Positions 1 to 8,900 of a stretch of 64,000 nt of DNA are shown here, piece by piece. Origin of the DNA: Ferrimonas balearica (GTDB taxonomy: Bacteria > Pseudomonadota > Gammaproteobacteria > Enterobacterales > Shewanellaceae); contig NZ_JAHVHW010000007.1 in the NCBI RefSeq assembly GCF_019802055.1, positions 682,001 to 746,000 on the forward strand, written 5' to 3'. Position numbers and translations under genes: made by a program. Positions within the stretch are counted from its first letter, which is position 1; every line of letters starts with the position of its first letter. The notes below the pieces were generated by a model, which worked only from the letters and a program-made list of their open reading frames with translations, made no database searches and had not been told where the DNA came from.

Positions 1-49
1 CCAGAAAGTTGAGGCGGATTTAGGGCGCCAGACGGCGCCCTGGCAGGGA

Positions 50-286
50 TCAACGAGTGAGCAGATCGTACAGGCGATCTTTTAGCCTCAGTCGGGTCAT
101 CTTCATGCTCAGCAGGTTGTTGTCGCTGATGGGGGAGCCGGCCAGTTCCAGATGACGGATCTCGTCATCGATCTGGTGGTATTGCTCTGACAGTTCGGCA
201 AAGAGTGGGTCGGATTCGGTGCGTTGGTCTATCTGGTTCGCGAGCCTGGGAAACTCGTGTGGAAGATCATGTGGTTCACCCAACAT
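50..286 (-). CDS. DUF465 (YdcH-like) small protein
   Basis: A 78-residue, highly charged, probably all-helical protein. The length and the C-terminal pattern (MKMTRLRLKDRLYDLL) match the DUF465/YdcH family, whose molecular role is unknown. I chose the ATG at 286 because GGAGG lies about six bases before it; an in-frame upstream codon at 319 has no such signal. The N-terminus (MLGEPHDLPHEFP) also looks like a family start. There is no signal peptide or membrane segment. It is transcribed divergently from the radical SAM gene at 486. Confidence is good for the family and nil for function. Confidence 0.8.
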   Translation of the reverse strand: MLGEPHDLPHEFPRLANQIDQRTESDPLFAELSEQYHQIDDEIRHLELAGSPISDNNLLSMKMTRLRLKDRLYDLLTR

Positions 287-485
287 AAACGCCTCCGCAG
301 TAGGGGGTTTGACACCCACTAAGCATAGCCCCGCAGGGACAGAACGTCAGGGTGCTTGGGCGACCAAAACGGGGCGCGGTTTAAAAAAAGTCAAAAAACC
401 ATTAAAATTACGCCTTTTTCCGCAGGGCTGCGCGCGAATTCTCTTTTCGCTGCGCGCAAGAATAATTATTAAATGGGTGTCGTAT

Positions 486-1844
486 ATGAACATTCCTGCT
501 GAAGTGGCGACCTTGCAGATCTTCCCAAAGCGCCGGTTTACGGTGTACCAACAGCGTCAGCTGGACAAGATCGAGCTGGTTGACCGCCTGCCCGAGGCGT
601 TGAAGTTTGAAATGAAGGTGGTTGCCAGTGTGCTGCCGTTCCGGGTGAACGAATACGTCGCCAATGACCTGATCGATTGGAACAACCTGCCCAAGGATCC
701 GATCTTTCAGCTCTCCTTCCCGCAAAAGGGGATGCTGGCCCCCGAAGCTTTTGATCGCATGGCAGCGCTGCTTAAGCAGGACCCGTCACCGCAAGAGGTG
801 TTTGAGCTGGGACAGGTGTTGCGGGCTGAGATGAATCCGCACCCCGCGGGCCAGATGAGCCTGAACGTGCCGGAACTCGACGGTGAGAAGCTGCCGGGCA
901 TGCAGCACAAGTACAAAGAGACCGCGCTGTTCTTTCCCTCCCAAGGCCAGTACTGCCACAGCTACTGCACCTTCTGTTTCCGCTGGGCTCAGTTTGTTGG
1001 CAAGGCGATGCGCTTCAACTCCAACGATGCCGATACGCTGCACCGCTACCTCGCAGCGCATCCGGAGATCAGTGACCTGCTGATCACCGGCGGGGATCCC
1101 ATGGTGATGAAAACCAAGAAGATCGCCCAATATGTGGAGCCGTTGATCGACAGCCCGGAGATGGAGCATGTCCAGACCATCCGCTTCGGCACCAAGGCGC
1201 TGACCTTCTGGCCCTACCGCTTTGTGACCGATGACGACGCGGATGAGTTGCTGGCCCTGTTCCGCCGCCTGGTGCAGAGCGGCAAGCACGTCTCCATCAT
1301 GGCGCACCTGAACCACTGGCAGGAGATGGAAACCCCCATCTTTGAGGAGGCGGTACGCCGCATCCGCGCCACCGGCGCCAATATCCGCGCTCAGGCACCG
1401 CTGCTTAAGAACATCAATGATAACGCTGATGACTGGGCGAAAATGTGGCAGAAGCAGGTGAAGCTGGGGATCATTCCGTACTACATGTTTGTGGAGCGGG
1501 ATACCGGGCCGAAGCGCTACTTCGAGGTGCCGCTGCATCAGGCCTATGAGATTTACCGTCAGGCGATCAGTAAGGTCTCCGGGCTGGCGCGTACCGCCCG
1601 TGGTCCGAGCATGAGCGCTGGCCCTGGCAAGGTGGAGATCCAGGGCATTACCGAAGTGGCGGGAGAGAAGGTGTTTGTATTGCGCTTTATCCAGGCCCGT
1701 AACCCGGAGTGGGCACAGCGGCCTTTCTTTGCCAAATACGATGAAAGCGCCCACTGGCTGGATGACCTCAAACCGGCATTCGGTGAGGAGAAGTTCTTCT
1801 GGCAGGCGGAGTACGAGGCGATGGGCGGAAAGCTCGGCGAGTAA
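486..1844 (+). CDS. KamA-family radical SAM protein (lysine 2,3-aminomutase-like)
   Basis: A 452-residue protein with the radical SAM cluster motif C157-x3-C161-x2-C164 (in QYCHSYCTFCF), which binds a 4Fe-4S cluster and S-adenosylmethionine. The downstream TGGDPM glycine-rich stretch and overall similarity place it with lysine/glutamate 2,3-aminomutases, which are PLP-dependent. It is about 110 residues longer than EpmB, the short KamA paralogue that modifies EF-P, and no epmA or efp is adjacent, so I do not call it epmB. No beta-lysine acetyltransferase (AblB) is next to it, so the ablAB osmolyte pathway is not supported. The ATG at 486 was chosen over upstream in-frame codons because homology begins there; the ribosome site is weak. 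Substrate unknown. Confidence 0.85.
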   Translation: MNIPAEVATLQIFPKRRFTVYQQRQLDKIELVDRLPEALKFEMKVVASVLPFRVNEYVANDLIDWNNLPKDPIFQLSFPQKGMLAPEAFDRMAALLKQDPSPQEVFELGQVLRAEMNPHPAGQMSLNVPELDGEKLPGMQHKYKETALFFPSQGQYCHSYCTFCFRWAQFVGKAMRFNSNDADTLHRYLAAHPEISDLLITGGDPMVMKTKKIAQYVEPLIDSPEMEHVQTIRFGTKALTFWPYRFVTDDDADELLALFRRLVQSGKHVSIMAHLNHWQEMETPIFEEAVRRIRATGANIRAQAPLLKNINDNADDWAKMWQKQVKLGIIPYYMFVERDTGPKRYFEVPLHQAYEIYRQAISKVSGLARTARGPSMSAGPGKVEIQGITEVAGEKVFVLRFIQARNPEWAQRPFFAKYDESAHWLDDLKPAFGEEKFFWQAEYEAMGGKLGE

Positions 1845-1860
1845 AGATTCCCCAAACGAA

Positions 1861-1893
1861 AAACGCCCCGCAATTGCGGGGCGTTCTGTTTTT
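1861..1893. terminator. Bidirectional terminator
   Basis: Perfect stem AACGCCCCGC/GCGGGGCGTT around a short AATT centre, with T-rich tracts on both sides. It lies between the convergent ends of the radical SAM gene (1844) and the RimK-family gene (1892) and can serve both. Confidence 0.85.
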
Positions 1894-2800
1894 AGCGCTG
1901 GCAGGTGGCGACCGCGAGGTCGACCAGCACTTCGGCCATGTTCAAGTCCGGGTGGGCCGCTTCCATGCCTTTGAAGCCCGGGGAGGAGTTGGCTTCACAC
2001 AGCAGGTAGTGGCCATCTTCGCCGCACAGGAAATCCAGGCCAGCAATGTCCAGGTTCAGCAGGGTCGCAACGCGAACGGACAGCTCCACGAGCTCAGGGG
2101 TAAGTTCCTGAGGAGAGGTGGTGCCACCGGCGTGTACGTTGGCTTTGAATTCGCCTTCCGCCGCCTGGCGCACCATGGCGGAAACCACTTTACCGCCGAC
2201 CACGATAACGCGGATGTCGCGACCGTGGCTGGACTGTACGTAGCGCTGGAACATCATTTCCGCTTTCGGGTTTACGTTACCCATCAGCTGCATCATGTCC
2301 TTGAACTGGGACTCGCTGCGCATCAGCATTACGCCGGTGCCCTGGCTGCCGCTGCGGGTTTTCAGTACCAGCGGCATGCCCATCTTGCGGATTACCGCAT
2401 CGGTGTCCACCGGGAAACGAGCCAGCATCGCAGCCGGCATCGGCACGCCCTGGTGGGCCAGTGCAATGGCAGACTGCATCTTGTCACCGCACAGCGCGAT
2501 GGCGTCGGCGCTGTTCAGTACCTTTACACCCTGCTGGGCCAGGAAGCGCAGCAGACTCAGGGTGAAGTAGCTGGTGGTGGCGCCTTGACGGGGCAGCACG
2601 AAGTCGGGCAGCTCCACCGGCTCCTGATCCAGATAAAGACTCGGGGCCAGGTGTTCACCCACCACCATTTCCAGGCGGTCGGGGCGGATCACGTCGATCT
2701 CAATACCCCGGGCCTCTGCCGCAGCGACAATACGACGAATTTCGTAGTTGTCTGCCGGCAGATCGGCACGGTCTTTACTGTAAAAAATCCAACCTTTCAT
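1892..2800 (-). CDS. RimK-family alpha-L-glutamate ligase (ATP-grasp)
   Basis: A 302-residue ATP-grasp ligase. The order is an N-terminal RimK-type pre-ATP domain, a central ATP-binding lobe (LVLKTRSGSQGTGV), and C-terminal metal/ATP residues around LDIAGLDFL and LCEANSSPGF. Family members add glutamate or other amino acids to a carboxylate on a protein (ribosomal S6 in E. coli) or a small molecule; the acceptor here cannot be read from sequence. The ATG at 2800 shares one base with the TAA of maoP (TAATG), so translation is probably coupled. Upstream in-frame codons lie inside maoP and are rejected. It ends at a bidirectional terminator. Confidence 0.9.
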   Translation of the reverse strand: MKGWIFYSKDRADLPADNYEIRRIVAAAEARGIEIDVIRPDRLEMVVGEHLAPSLYLDQEPVELPDFVLPRQGATTSYFTLSLLRFLAQQGVKVLNSADAIALCGDKMQSAIALAHQGVPMPAAMLARFPVDTDAVIRKMGMPLVLKTRSGSQGTGVMLMRSESQFKDMMQLMGNVNPKAEMMFQRYVQSSHGRDIRVIVVGGKVVSAMVRQAAEGEFKANVHAGGTTSPQELTPELVELSVRVATLLNLDIAGLDFLCGEDGHYLLCEANSSPGFKGMEAAHPDLNMAEVLVDLAVATCQR

Positions 2801-3147
2801 TACAGGTCCATATCCAAGTTGCTGTCCTCGGAGTCGCTCCATTCGCCTTTTTGGGGAGAGGCAGTCAGAGCGTAACGGCGTCGGTTCAGCGTGGCCAAAT
2901 ACTTAACCCACACTTTTTCATGGGGGCTTTGGGCTTCGCGCTGCCCTTTGACGACAGCCAGGAAAGCCTCTTCTTCCTCGTTGATTGGCGTCCGCTCGGC
3001 GTTGGTCAAGGCTGCATAGGCCGTGCCGTGACGCTCCAGACGCTCGGCTTCACTCAGGGTGAAAAAGCCGCTGCGGGCCAGCCCGCGGGGGTATCGTCTG
3101 TCCGCAAAGCGGGACAGAGCGTGAAAACTAACTGGACTCTCTGCCAC
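2800..3147 (-). CDS. maoP: MaoP (YifE, DUF413) macrodomain Ori protein
   Basis: A 115-residue homologue of E. coli YifE/MaoP. It shares the MAES start, the Y-PRG-(F/L) motif near residue 20, the LERHG(T/Y)A motif and an acidic tail. In E. coli, MaoP with the maoS site organises the Ori macrodomain of the nucleoid. The family is gammaproteobacterial, which helps to place the organism. It is first in a two-gene unit with the RimK-family ligase, overlapping it by one base. A promoter-like element lies about 40-70 bases upstream. No maoS site could be recognised. Confidence 0.88.
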   Translation of the reverse strand: MAESPVSFHALSRFADRRYPRGLARSGFFTLSEAERLERHGTAYAALTNAERTPINEEEEAFLAVVKGQREAQSPHEKVWVKYLATLNRRRYALTASPQKGEWSDSEDSNLDMDL

Positions 3148-3187
3148 TGTTGTTGTCTCTCTGCATCGCTCATTTTGAGGAGGCGCG

Positions 3188-3215
3188 ACTATAGGGGAGA
3201 AGAGGAAAGCGACAA
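3188..3215 (-). promoter_or_regulatory. Sigma70-like promoter for maoP operon
   Basis: Read on the minus strand, TTGTCG (3215-3210) and TATAGT (3193-3188) are separated by 16 bases. The -10 lies about 40 bases upstream of the maoP start. Confidence 0.55.
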
Positions 3216-3536
3216 AACGAAAAAATTCTTGGCTGGACGCAAAAAATCCTCACTGTTTTGTTAAAACTCATTGGCGCAAGATTGAGCAACCTGCTTTGTA
3301 AGGGTTTGAAGATGAACCGTATCCCTGACAATTGGCTTGACGCCCCCCTGCGTCAGAAACCTCACCGGTCCCGTCCCCATGACGAGCCTGCGTCGAGGCC
3401 CGGGCGACGACGCCCAGCCAAGCCCGTCAGACAGTCTCGAAACGACTGACGCTACACTTATTGCTGAACCCCGTCGGGGTTTGGACGCTGGAGGGCGGTC
3501 CCGACGCGCCATGGAGGGTCCAAAGCAGGACAGGCC
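3216..3536. other. Divergent intergenic region maoP / mltF-like
   Basis: About 320 bases between divergent genes. A short GC hairpin (AACCCC/GGGGTT, about 3468-3483) is followed by a possible longer pairing of TTTGGAC (near 3480) with GTCCAAA (near 3518), just before the transglycosylase start. A 45-codon basic reading frame from 3312 is not convincing. No clear promoter for the plus-strand gene was found. Confidence 0.4.
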
Positions 3537-5045
3537 ATGGCGGTTGCTATTGCACCTCTTCTTCTCCTTGGGGCATTGCTGACCTTCAGCAGTGCCCCTG
3601 CTCGAGCCTTTCCCACCCTGCCTCTTTTGGCCGATCAGTCCCTGGATGAAGAAGCGCCGCTGACCTCCATCTGGCCAGCACTTTCCGGTGCCCGTTTTGA
3701 CGACCTGGATGCCATGGTGGCGGAGGGCGAGATCCGGGTACTGACCACCCTGACCCTCGGTTGGTATTACATCGAGAGGGGCCGCCCCAAGGGCAAAGTG
3801 GTTTCCCTGCTTGAGCTGCTGAAAGAAGACCTGGTCAAACAGTTGGGCCGGGAAGCGCGCCGACTGAAACTCACCCCCATCCCGGTACGCCGGGACCAAC
3901 TGATCCCGTTTCTTCTCGAAGGCTATGGCGATCTGATCATGGCCAACCTCACCATCACCCCGGAGCGTGAAGTGTTAATCGCGTTCAGCGAGCCCTGGCG
4001 TCAGGGTGTGGCGGAGTTGGTGATCAGCGGTCCGGCCTGGCCTCAGCTTGAGCAGTGGACGGAGCTGGCAGGGCGCACTCTGGTGCTCAGAACCGAGTCC
4101 AGTTACTACGCCAGCGCAGTGGCGATGAATGAGCGACTGAGGTCGGCAGGTTTGCCAGAGATGGCGATCATACCGGCGGACCCGAGGCTGGAGGATGAGG
4201 ACCTATTGGCGCTGGTGGCCAGCGGCCATTTTGATGCCACCGTCATCGACGATCACAAACTGGGCCCCTGGCTCGAGCGGTATCCCAACCTGACCGCCCA
4301 GCGCAAAGTGCCACTGCGTCAGGGCGGTGCCATTGCCTTCGGGCTGCGAAAGGACAATCCGGCCCTGCTGGCCCAGATGAACCAGTTTGTTGAGCGGCAT
4401 CCGCAGGGGAGCCTCAGCATGAACCTGATCGCCCACCGTTATCTGATTGACGATAACTGGCTGAAACCGAGCTTAACCACCGAGCCCTTTGGCCCGGTGC
4501 CGGAGTTGGTGGCGCTGTTTCAGCAGTACGGTGAGCAGTACGATTTTGACTGGGTACTGTTGGCGGCGTTCGCCTTTCAGGAGTCGGGCTTTAACCCTCG
4601 CGCCAGAAGCCAGGTGGGTGCCGTGGGGATCATGCAGGTGATGCCCGCAACGGCGAGGGATCCCGCCATCGGCATCGGTGATCTGACCAACCCGGATAAC
4701 AACATCCACGCGGGCACCAAGTATCTGGCTCTGCTGCGGGAGCAGTATTTCAATGAACCGGAGCTCAGCGAGTTCAACCGGGCGCTGTTTGCGATGGCAG
4801 CCTATAACGCCGGGCCGAATCGCATCAATCGATTGCGCCGGGCGGCGGCGCAGCGTGGGCGGGACCCGAACGAGTGGTTCAATAACGTGGAGGACCTGGC
4901 GGCCGCCGACATCGGGCTGGAGACCGTCACCTTTGTGGCCAACCTTTATCGTTACTACATCGCTTACAAGCGGGTGTTGGAGGAGCAGACGCAGCGGGAT
5001 CAGATCCGTGAGGTGCTGGAGCGGGGACTGAACCCCAACCGCTGA
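3537..5045 (+). CDS. MltF-like lytic transglycosylase with periplasmic binding domain
   Basis: A 502-residue exported protein. Residues 1-24 form a signal peptide ending ARA. A SBP_bac_3-like solute-binding domain covers about 45-300, and a C-terminal SLT (family 1E-type) lysozyme-fold domain about 325-470. The catalytic Glu is in AFQESGFNP, followed by VGIMQVMP and the AYNAGP motif. MltF-type enzymes cleave the MurNAc-GlcNAc bond non-hydrolytically to give 1,6-anhydroMurNAc; the binding domain regulates activity. Length and order match E. coli MltF (518 residues). The C-terminus overlaps the convergent tgpA-like gene by 46 bases. Confidence 0.88.
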   Translation: MAVAIAPLLLLGALLTFSSAPARAFPTLPLLADQSLDEEAPLTSIWPALSGARFDDLDAMVAEGEIRVLTTLTLGWYYIERGRPKGKVVSLLELLKEDLVKQLGREARRLKLTPIPVRRDQLIPFLLEGYGDLIMANLTITPEREVLIAFSEPWRQGVAELVISGPAWPQLEQWTELAGRTLVLRTESSYYASAVAMNERLRSAGLPEMAIIPADPRLEDEDLLALVASGHFDATVIDDHKLGPWLERYPNLTAQRKVPLRQGGAIAFGLRKDNPALLAQMNQFVERHPQGSLSMNLIAHRYLIDDNWLKPSLTTEPFGPVPELVALFQQYGEQYDFDWVLLAAFAFQESGFNPRARSQVGAVGIMQVMPATARDPAIGIGDLTNPDNNIHAGTKYLALLREQYFNEPELSEFNRALFAMAAYNAGPNRINRLRRAAAQRGRDPNEWFNNVEDLAAADIGLETVTFVANLYRYYIAYKRVLEEQTQRDQIREVLERGLNPNR

Positions 5046-7006
5046 TCTTTTAACGCTTGCTCCAACGCCTGCAGCGCGTCGCGCATGGCGCGGGTGTCGG
5101 GGGGCGAATTGGGGTCAAACCGCTGTTGCAGATAGCGCTCGGTCAGCAGCGTCAGCGGCGCATTCAGGTCTGGTCGTTGCTGGGTCAGACGGCGCAGGTA
5201 CGCCTGAGGCCCCTCACCGCGATTCATCGCCAGTCCGTGACGGCTCAGCAGCTTCAGGGCGCGCCGGTAATGGTGCAGTGGTGCAGGCGTGGCCTTGGGC
5301 CAACGCCATAACCCCAGCAGCCAGGCCTGAAACAGCGCCAGCAGTCCGATCCCCATCGCCATCACCAGAGCGATGTCCCATACCCGGAACTGACCGAACC
5401 AATCCCGCCAGAGCGTCTGCTGCTTCTGGGTGTCGAACCCCAGCACCCACTGGCTCCAGCGGTGATCCAACAGGCTCATGTAGCGGTGCAGTGCCCGGGC
5501 CAGGGGCCATTCGTGCCAGCGCAGCAGCCCCGTGCCCTCCGCCAGAAACTCCGGATCGTCGGCCAGTGCCACTTCGGGTCCCTGCTCGACCCGGGAGGGG
5601 GCCACCGCCGCGGTCGGATCAACCAGCACCCATCCGCGCTCCGGCAGATAGAGCTCAACCCAGGCGTGCGCATTGAACTGATAGACGGTCAGCACCGTGC
5701 GGTCCGGGCTCAGGTCACCGCCCTGGTAACCGGTGATCAATCGGGCCGGGATCCCCGCCGCGCGGGCCAGAAACACCAGCGAAGAGGCGTAGTGACCACA
5801 GAAGCCCGCCTGGGTTTGAAAGAGGAAGCTGTCGATCTGGTCGGTACCCAGCGGCGGTGGACTCAGGGTGTAGCGATAGGGCGCTTCCCGGAAGTGATCC
5901 AACACCGACTGCACCATGGTGGTCGGGTCACCGCTCTCAGCCAGTCGGGTTTGGGCCCAGGCGCGACTGCGGGCATTGCCTTCCGTTGGCAATGCCAGGT
6001 ACTGGCGGCGCTGCTCCGGTGACAGGGGCAACTGGTGGGCGTTCTCCGGCTGCCACTGCAGCGTCAGTTGCTGCCGATGGGAGGGGGCGTTCATCCACAG
6101 CAGTCGGCCATCGGTCAGGTGCCCAATCCGGGGGTCGAAACTGGTGGTGCCGGGCAGGGTGGCCAGCCAGGTCTGGTGACTGGGCTGTACCGTCAGGGTG
6201 TAGTTTTGCCCCTCCCGTTCGCTGGGCAGGGGAATGGTGGCCTGGGGTGGGGAGCCTTGCCACTGCACGCCGTCAAAGCGGTCCAGCACCAACGCCCGCC
6301 AGTACAGTGCCTCCGGGGCGGGAGTGGGTCCGTCGAAACTGGCTCGAAAGGCCAGCTCACCGGAACGGCCCAGTTGGGCAATATCGCCCAACTCCAGGGT
6401 CTCACTCAGGCCGGTGTGGGCCACCGTGCTGCCGTGCATCTTCCACAGGGGGCCGATGCGGGGCACCAGCAGAAACAGCAACAGCGCCAGGGGAAGACTG
6501 AGCAGCAGCATCTGTGCGGCCAGCTTAGGGCCCGCCAGCAGCGGCCCGGGTCGGTAGATGGAGAGCAGCACCTGGATATTGAGCCAGACGCAGAACAGCA
6601 GCAGCGGGGCAACGCCGGGACCAAACCGGTCCAGGGTGTGCAGACCGATCAGGAAGAAGCCGGTCAGCACCACCACGGAGAGATCGCCATGGTGCCGTAT
6701 TTCGATGGTTTTCAGGCCGTAGGCCAGCACCAGCAGGTTGATCAGTGCGGAGAGCATCCCAACGTGACTGACCACCAGACCGAGGGTGATCAAGGCGCCC
6801 AATCCCAACAGGTTCACCAGCAACCGCGGTGGTTTGGCAACGCGGCCAAAGAAGATCCCCAGTCGCCAGAGCAGACAGAGGGTGAGGATCGCCAGGGTCC
6901 AGGGAGTACAGTGATTGGCCAGGGGCAGAATGATCGCCACCTGGGCCAGCAGCAGCCAGCCTTGAGTGCGTCGGCTGATGGGGCGGCGACTGGGGCGGGC
7001 GGGCAT
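5000..7006 (-). CDS. tgpA: TgpA-like DUF3488/transglutaminase membrane protein
   Basis: A 668-residue protein: about six N-terminal membrane segments (residues 15-190, DUF3488), a periplasmic transglutaminase-like core, one more membrane segment near 560-580, and a DUF4129-type cytoplasmic tail. The Cys-His-Asp triad is visible: Cys in AGFCGHYAS (about 400), His in NAHAWVE (about 447), Asp in LVDPTAA. TgpA was described as an essential periplasmic transglutaminase in Pseudomonas aeruginosa; its substrate is unclear. The start overlaps the DUF58 stop (TGATG), so the gene is the last of a coupled MoxR-DUF58-TgpA operon. The 3' end overlaps the convergent transglycosylase gene. Confidence 0.88.
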   Translation of the reverse strand: MPARPSRRPISRRTQGWLLLAQVAIILPLANHCTPWTLAILTLCLLWRLGIFFGRVAKPPRLLVNLLGLGALITLGLVVSHVGMLSALINLLVLAYGLKTIEIRHHGDLSVVVLTGFFLIGLHTLDRFGPGVAPLLLFCVWLNIQVLLSIYRPGPLLAGPKLAAQMLLLSLPLALLLFLLVPRIGPLWKMHGSTVAHTGLSETLELGDIAQLGRSGELAFRASFDGPTPAPEALYWRALVLDRFDGVQWQGSPPQATIPLPSEREGQNYTLTVQPSHQTWLATLPGTTSFDPRIGHLTDGRLLWMNAPSHRQQLTLQWQPENAHQLPLSPEQRRQYLALPTEGNARSRAWAQTRLAESGDPTTMVQSVLDHFREAPYRYTLSPPPLGTDQIDSFLFQTQAGFCGHYASSLVFLARAAGIPARLITGYQGGDLSPDRTVLTVYQFNAHAWVELYLPERGWVLVDPTAAVAPSRVEQGPEVALADDPEFLAEGTGLLRWHEWPLARALHRYMSLLDHRWSQWVLGFDTQKQQTLWRDWFGQFRVWDIALVMAMGIGLLALFQAWLLGLWRWPKATPAPLHHYRRALKLLSRHGLAMNRGEGPQAYLRRLTQQRPDLNAPLTLLTERYLQQRFDPNSPPDTRAMRDALQALEQALKDQRLGFSPRSSTSRI

Positions 7007-7959
7007 CAGGGACGCTCCGGATACAGGGCCAGTGCTTCCAGGCAGCGTTGGCGGTGAGCCTCACTGAGGTCCGGCCCATAGTGGTGGCTCGCCAACTGCA
7101 GGGCGTAGGGCTGCTGATGGCGGTGCAGTTCGTTCATCTGATGGGTCAGGCGGGATAATGCGGTTTCCAGGGGCAGTGAGGGGTCCAGCGTCAGTTCGGC
7201 AGGCACCCCCTCCGGGGTGACAAAGGCTTTGGCCTGCCACTCGCCGCCCCGGGCCACCTGCTTCCAGGCCACCCGGGCCAGACTCTGGCCTCGTTGCCAG
7301 GGGGTCAGGCCGTGAAAGTCATCGACGCCCGCGTGGTGTCGCTCGCTCTGATGTCCCTGTTCGGACAGAGGTAGGGGAGTCGGAAGCGGCCCAACTTCCG
7401 GAGCGGGCCAGACCAGCGCCTGTTGGTCCAGGTCCAGCTTGGACCAGGCTCGGCACAGTCCAAGGGGAAAGGCGCTGGCGATCACCAGCCGTCCCGGGGT
7501 TAAGCGGCCCCGTGTTGCCGGAGGATGGGGCACCTGCACCGTGCGGGGCCGATGGCCCACGGTAGCCACGTAACGGGCGGACCCGCCGGTAAAGCGCAGT
7601 TCAAGGTGGTAGTGGGGCCGGGATCCAGACAGGGTGACATCAAAGGGCACCGATTCACCGGCATAGCGGGCGTGCCCTTCACCCGCAGAGAGGGAGAGGC
7701 CGGAGAGATTGCGAAACGCCAGCAGAAGGCAGGTATTGAACAGGCTCACCAACAGGAAGCAGAGCCCCAGGATCAGGTTGTTCTGGTAGTTGGTACCGAA
7801 GATAAAGAGCACCGCGCACAGCACCAGATACCCGATCCCCAGTGCGGTGGGCAGGATAAAGACGCTGCGGTGGGTGAGTTTCTGCCTGCGGGCGGGTGGC
7901 ATCCGCCGTGCCAGCCACTGTTGCCACCAGCCCCTGGGGGAGAGCGATGAGGTGGTCAT
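7006..7959 (-). CDS. DUF58 domain protein of MoxR cluster
   Basis: A 317-residue protein with two membrane segments close together (about 33-80), then a beta-rich region and the DUF58 signature (GVDDFHGLTPWQ with later ARVAWKQVARGG). DUF58 proteins nearly always sit between a MoxR ATPase and a transglutaminase protein; the exact role is unknown, but a part in assembling or regulating an envelope complex is likely. It overlaps moxR by four bases (ATGA) and tgpA by one base. The annotation is secure at family level. Confidence 0.88.
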   Translation of the reverse strand: MTTSSLSPRGWWQQWLARRMPPARRQKLTHRSVFILPTALGIGYLVLCAVLFIFGTNYQNNLILGLCFLLVSLFNTCLLLAFRNLSGLSLSAGEGHARYAGESVPFDVTLSGSRPHYHLELRFTGGSARYVATVGHRPRTVQVPHPPATRGRLTPGRLVIASAFPLGLCRAWSKLDLDQQALVWPAPEVGPLPTPLPLSEQGHQSERHHAGVDDFHGLTPWQRGQSLARVAWKQVARGGEWQAKAFVTPEGVPAELTLDPSLPLETALSRLTHQMNELHRHQQPYALQLASHHYGPDLSEAHRQRCLEALALYPERP

Positions 7960-8867
7960 CGGATCGGGTTGACCTGCTCAAGGATAAATTGGGAGCGCAT
8001 CGAACCGTCGGTGTGCTGACCGGCACGCAGCCGGTGCTCGGCCACGGAGGGAAACACCGCCTGAACATCGTCCGGTACCAGATACTGGCGACCCGCCATC
8101 AGCGCCCAGGCGCGGGCGGCGGCCAGCAGGGCCCGGCTGGCTCTTGGCGACAGTGGCGCGCAGTCCAGTTCGGGGCGACGGGAGCAGGCCACCAGGTCCA
8201 GCAGGTAATCCAGCACCGCATCGGTGGCGGCGACGCGGCTGGCCTGTTGTTGCAGGGCCAGCAGTCGCTCAGGGTCCAGGCAGGCGGGCAGGGTATCCAG
8301 CTCGTCGGCCCGGTGGTCCCCCTTGAGCAACCGTTTTTCGGCGGCCTGATCGGGGTAGCCCAGGCTCAACCGCATCATAAAACGGTCCAACTGGGATTCC
8401 GGCAACGGGAATGTGCCGGATTGCTCCTGGGGGTTTTGCGTAGCGACCACAAAGAAGGGGGTGGGCAGCGGGTGAGTGGTGCCATCCAGGCTGATCTGGT
8501 GCTCTGCCATCGCCTCCAGCAGGGCACTCTGGGTTTTGGGGCTGGCCCGGTTTATCTCATCGGCCAGCAGCAACTGGCAGAAGATCGGTCCGGGGTGAAA
8601 CTCGAACGCCTTGTGCTGGGGGTCGAAGATGTTCACCCCCAGCAGATCGGCGGGCAGCATATCGGCGGTGAACTGCACCCGGCGGTAACTGAGCCCTAGG
8701 GTGCGGGCCAGTGCCGCCGACAGGGTGGTTTTCCCCATCCCGGGCAGGTCCTCGATCAGCAGATGACCCCCGCCAAGCAGGCAGGCCATTGCCAGACGAA
8801 GGGCGTTGGATTTGTCCAGCAGGACCTGTTCCAGTTGTTTCAGTGCGCCGTTCAGATCGGAAGACAT
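7956..8867 (-). CDS. MoxR-family AAA+ ATPase
   Basis: A 303-residue cytoplasmic AAA+ ATPase. Walker A is GMGKTT (residues 43-48) and Walker B is LLLADEIN (about 99-106), followed by the sensor-1 Asn in VVATQNPQEQ and a C-terminal AAA lid. MoxR proteins act as chaperone-like remodellers of partners encoded beside them, often with von Willebrand factor or DUF58 proteins. It is first in the MoxR-DUF58-TgpA operon and overlaps DUF58 by four bases. The slipin gene lies just upstream on the same strand, 33 bases away, so cotranscription with slipin-NfeD is possible. Confidence 0.92.
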   Translation of the reverse strand: MSSDLNGALKQLEQVLLDKSNALRLAMACLLGGGHLLIEDLPGMGKTTLSAALARTLGLSYRRVQFTADMLPADLLGVNIFDPQHKAFEFHPGPIFCQLLLADEINRASPKTQSALLEAMAEHQISLDGTTHPLPTPFFVVATQNPQEQSGTFPLPESQLDRFMMRLSLGYPDQAAEKRLLKGDHRADELDTLPACLDPERLLALQQQASRVAATDAVLDYLLDLVACSRRPELDCAPLSPRASRALLAAARAWALMAGRQYLVPDDVQAVFPSVAEHRLRAGQHTDGSMRSQFILEQVNPIR

Positions 8868-8900
8868 GCCACCATCTCAATAAGTTAGGGGGACTTAACA

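Noticed and set aside
786-1754. Open frame of 322 codons on the minus strand
   Set aside because: Antisense to the radical SAM gene; no domain.
486-1844. Annotation as EpmB
   Set aside because: Too long by about 110 residues and not next to epmA or efp.
3312-3449. 45-codon basic reading frame upstream of the MltF-like gene
   Set aside because: Arg/Pro-rich composition as expected from GC-rich noncoding DNA and no proper ribosome site.
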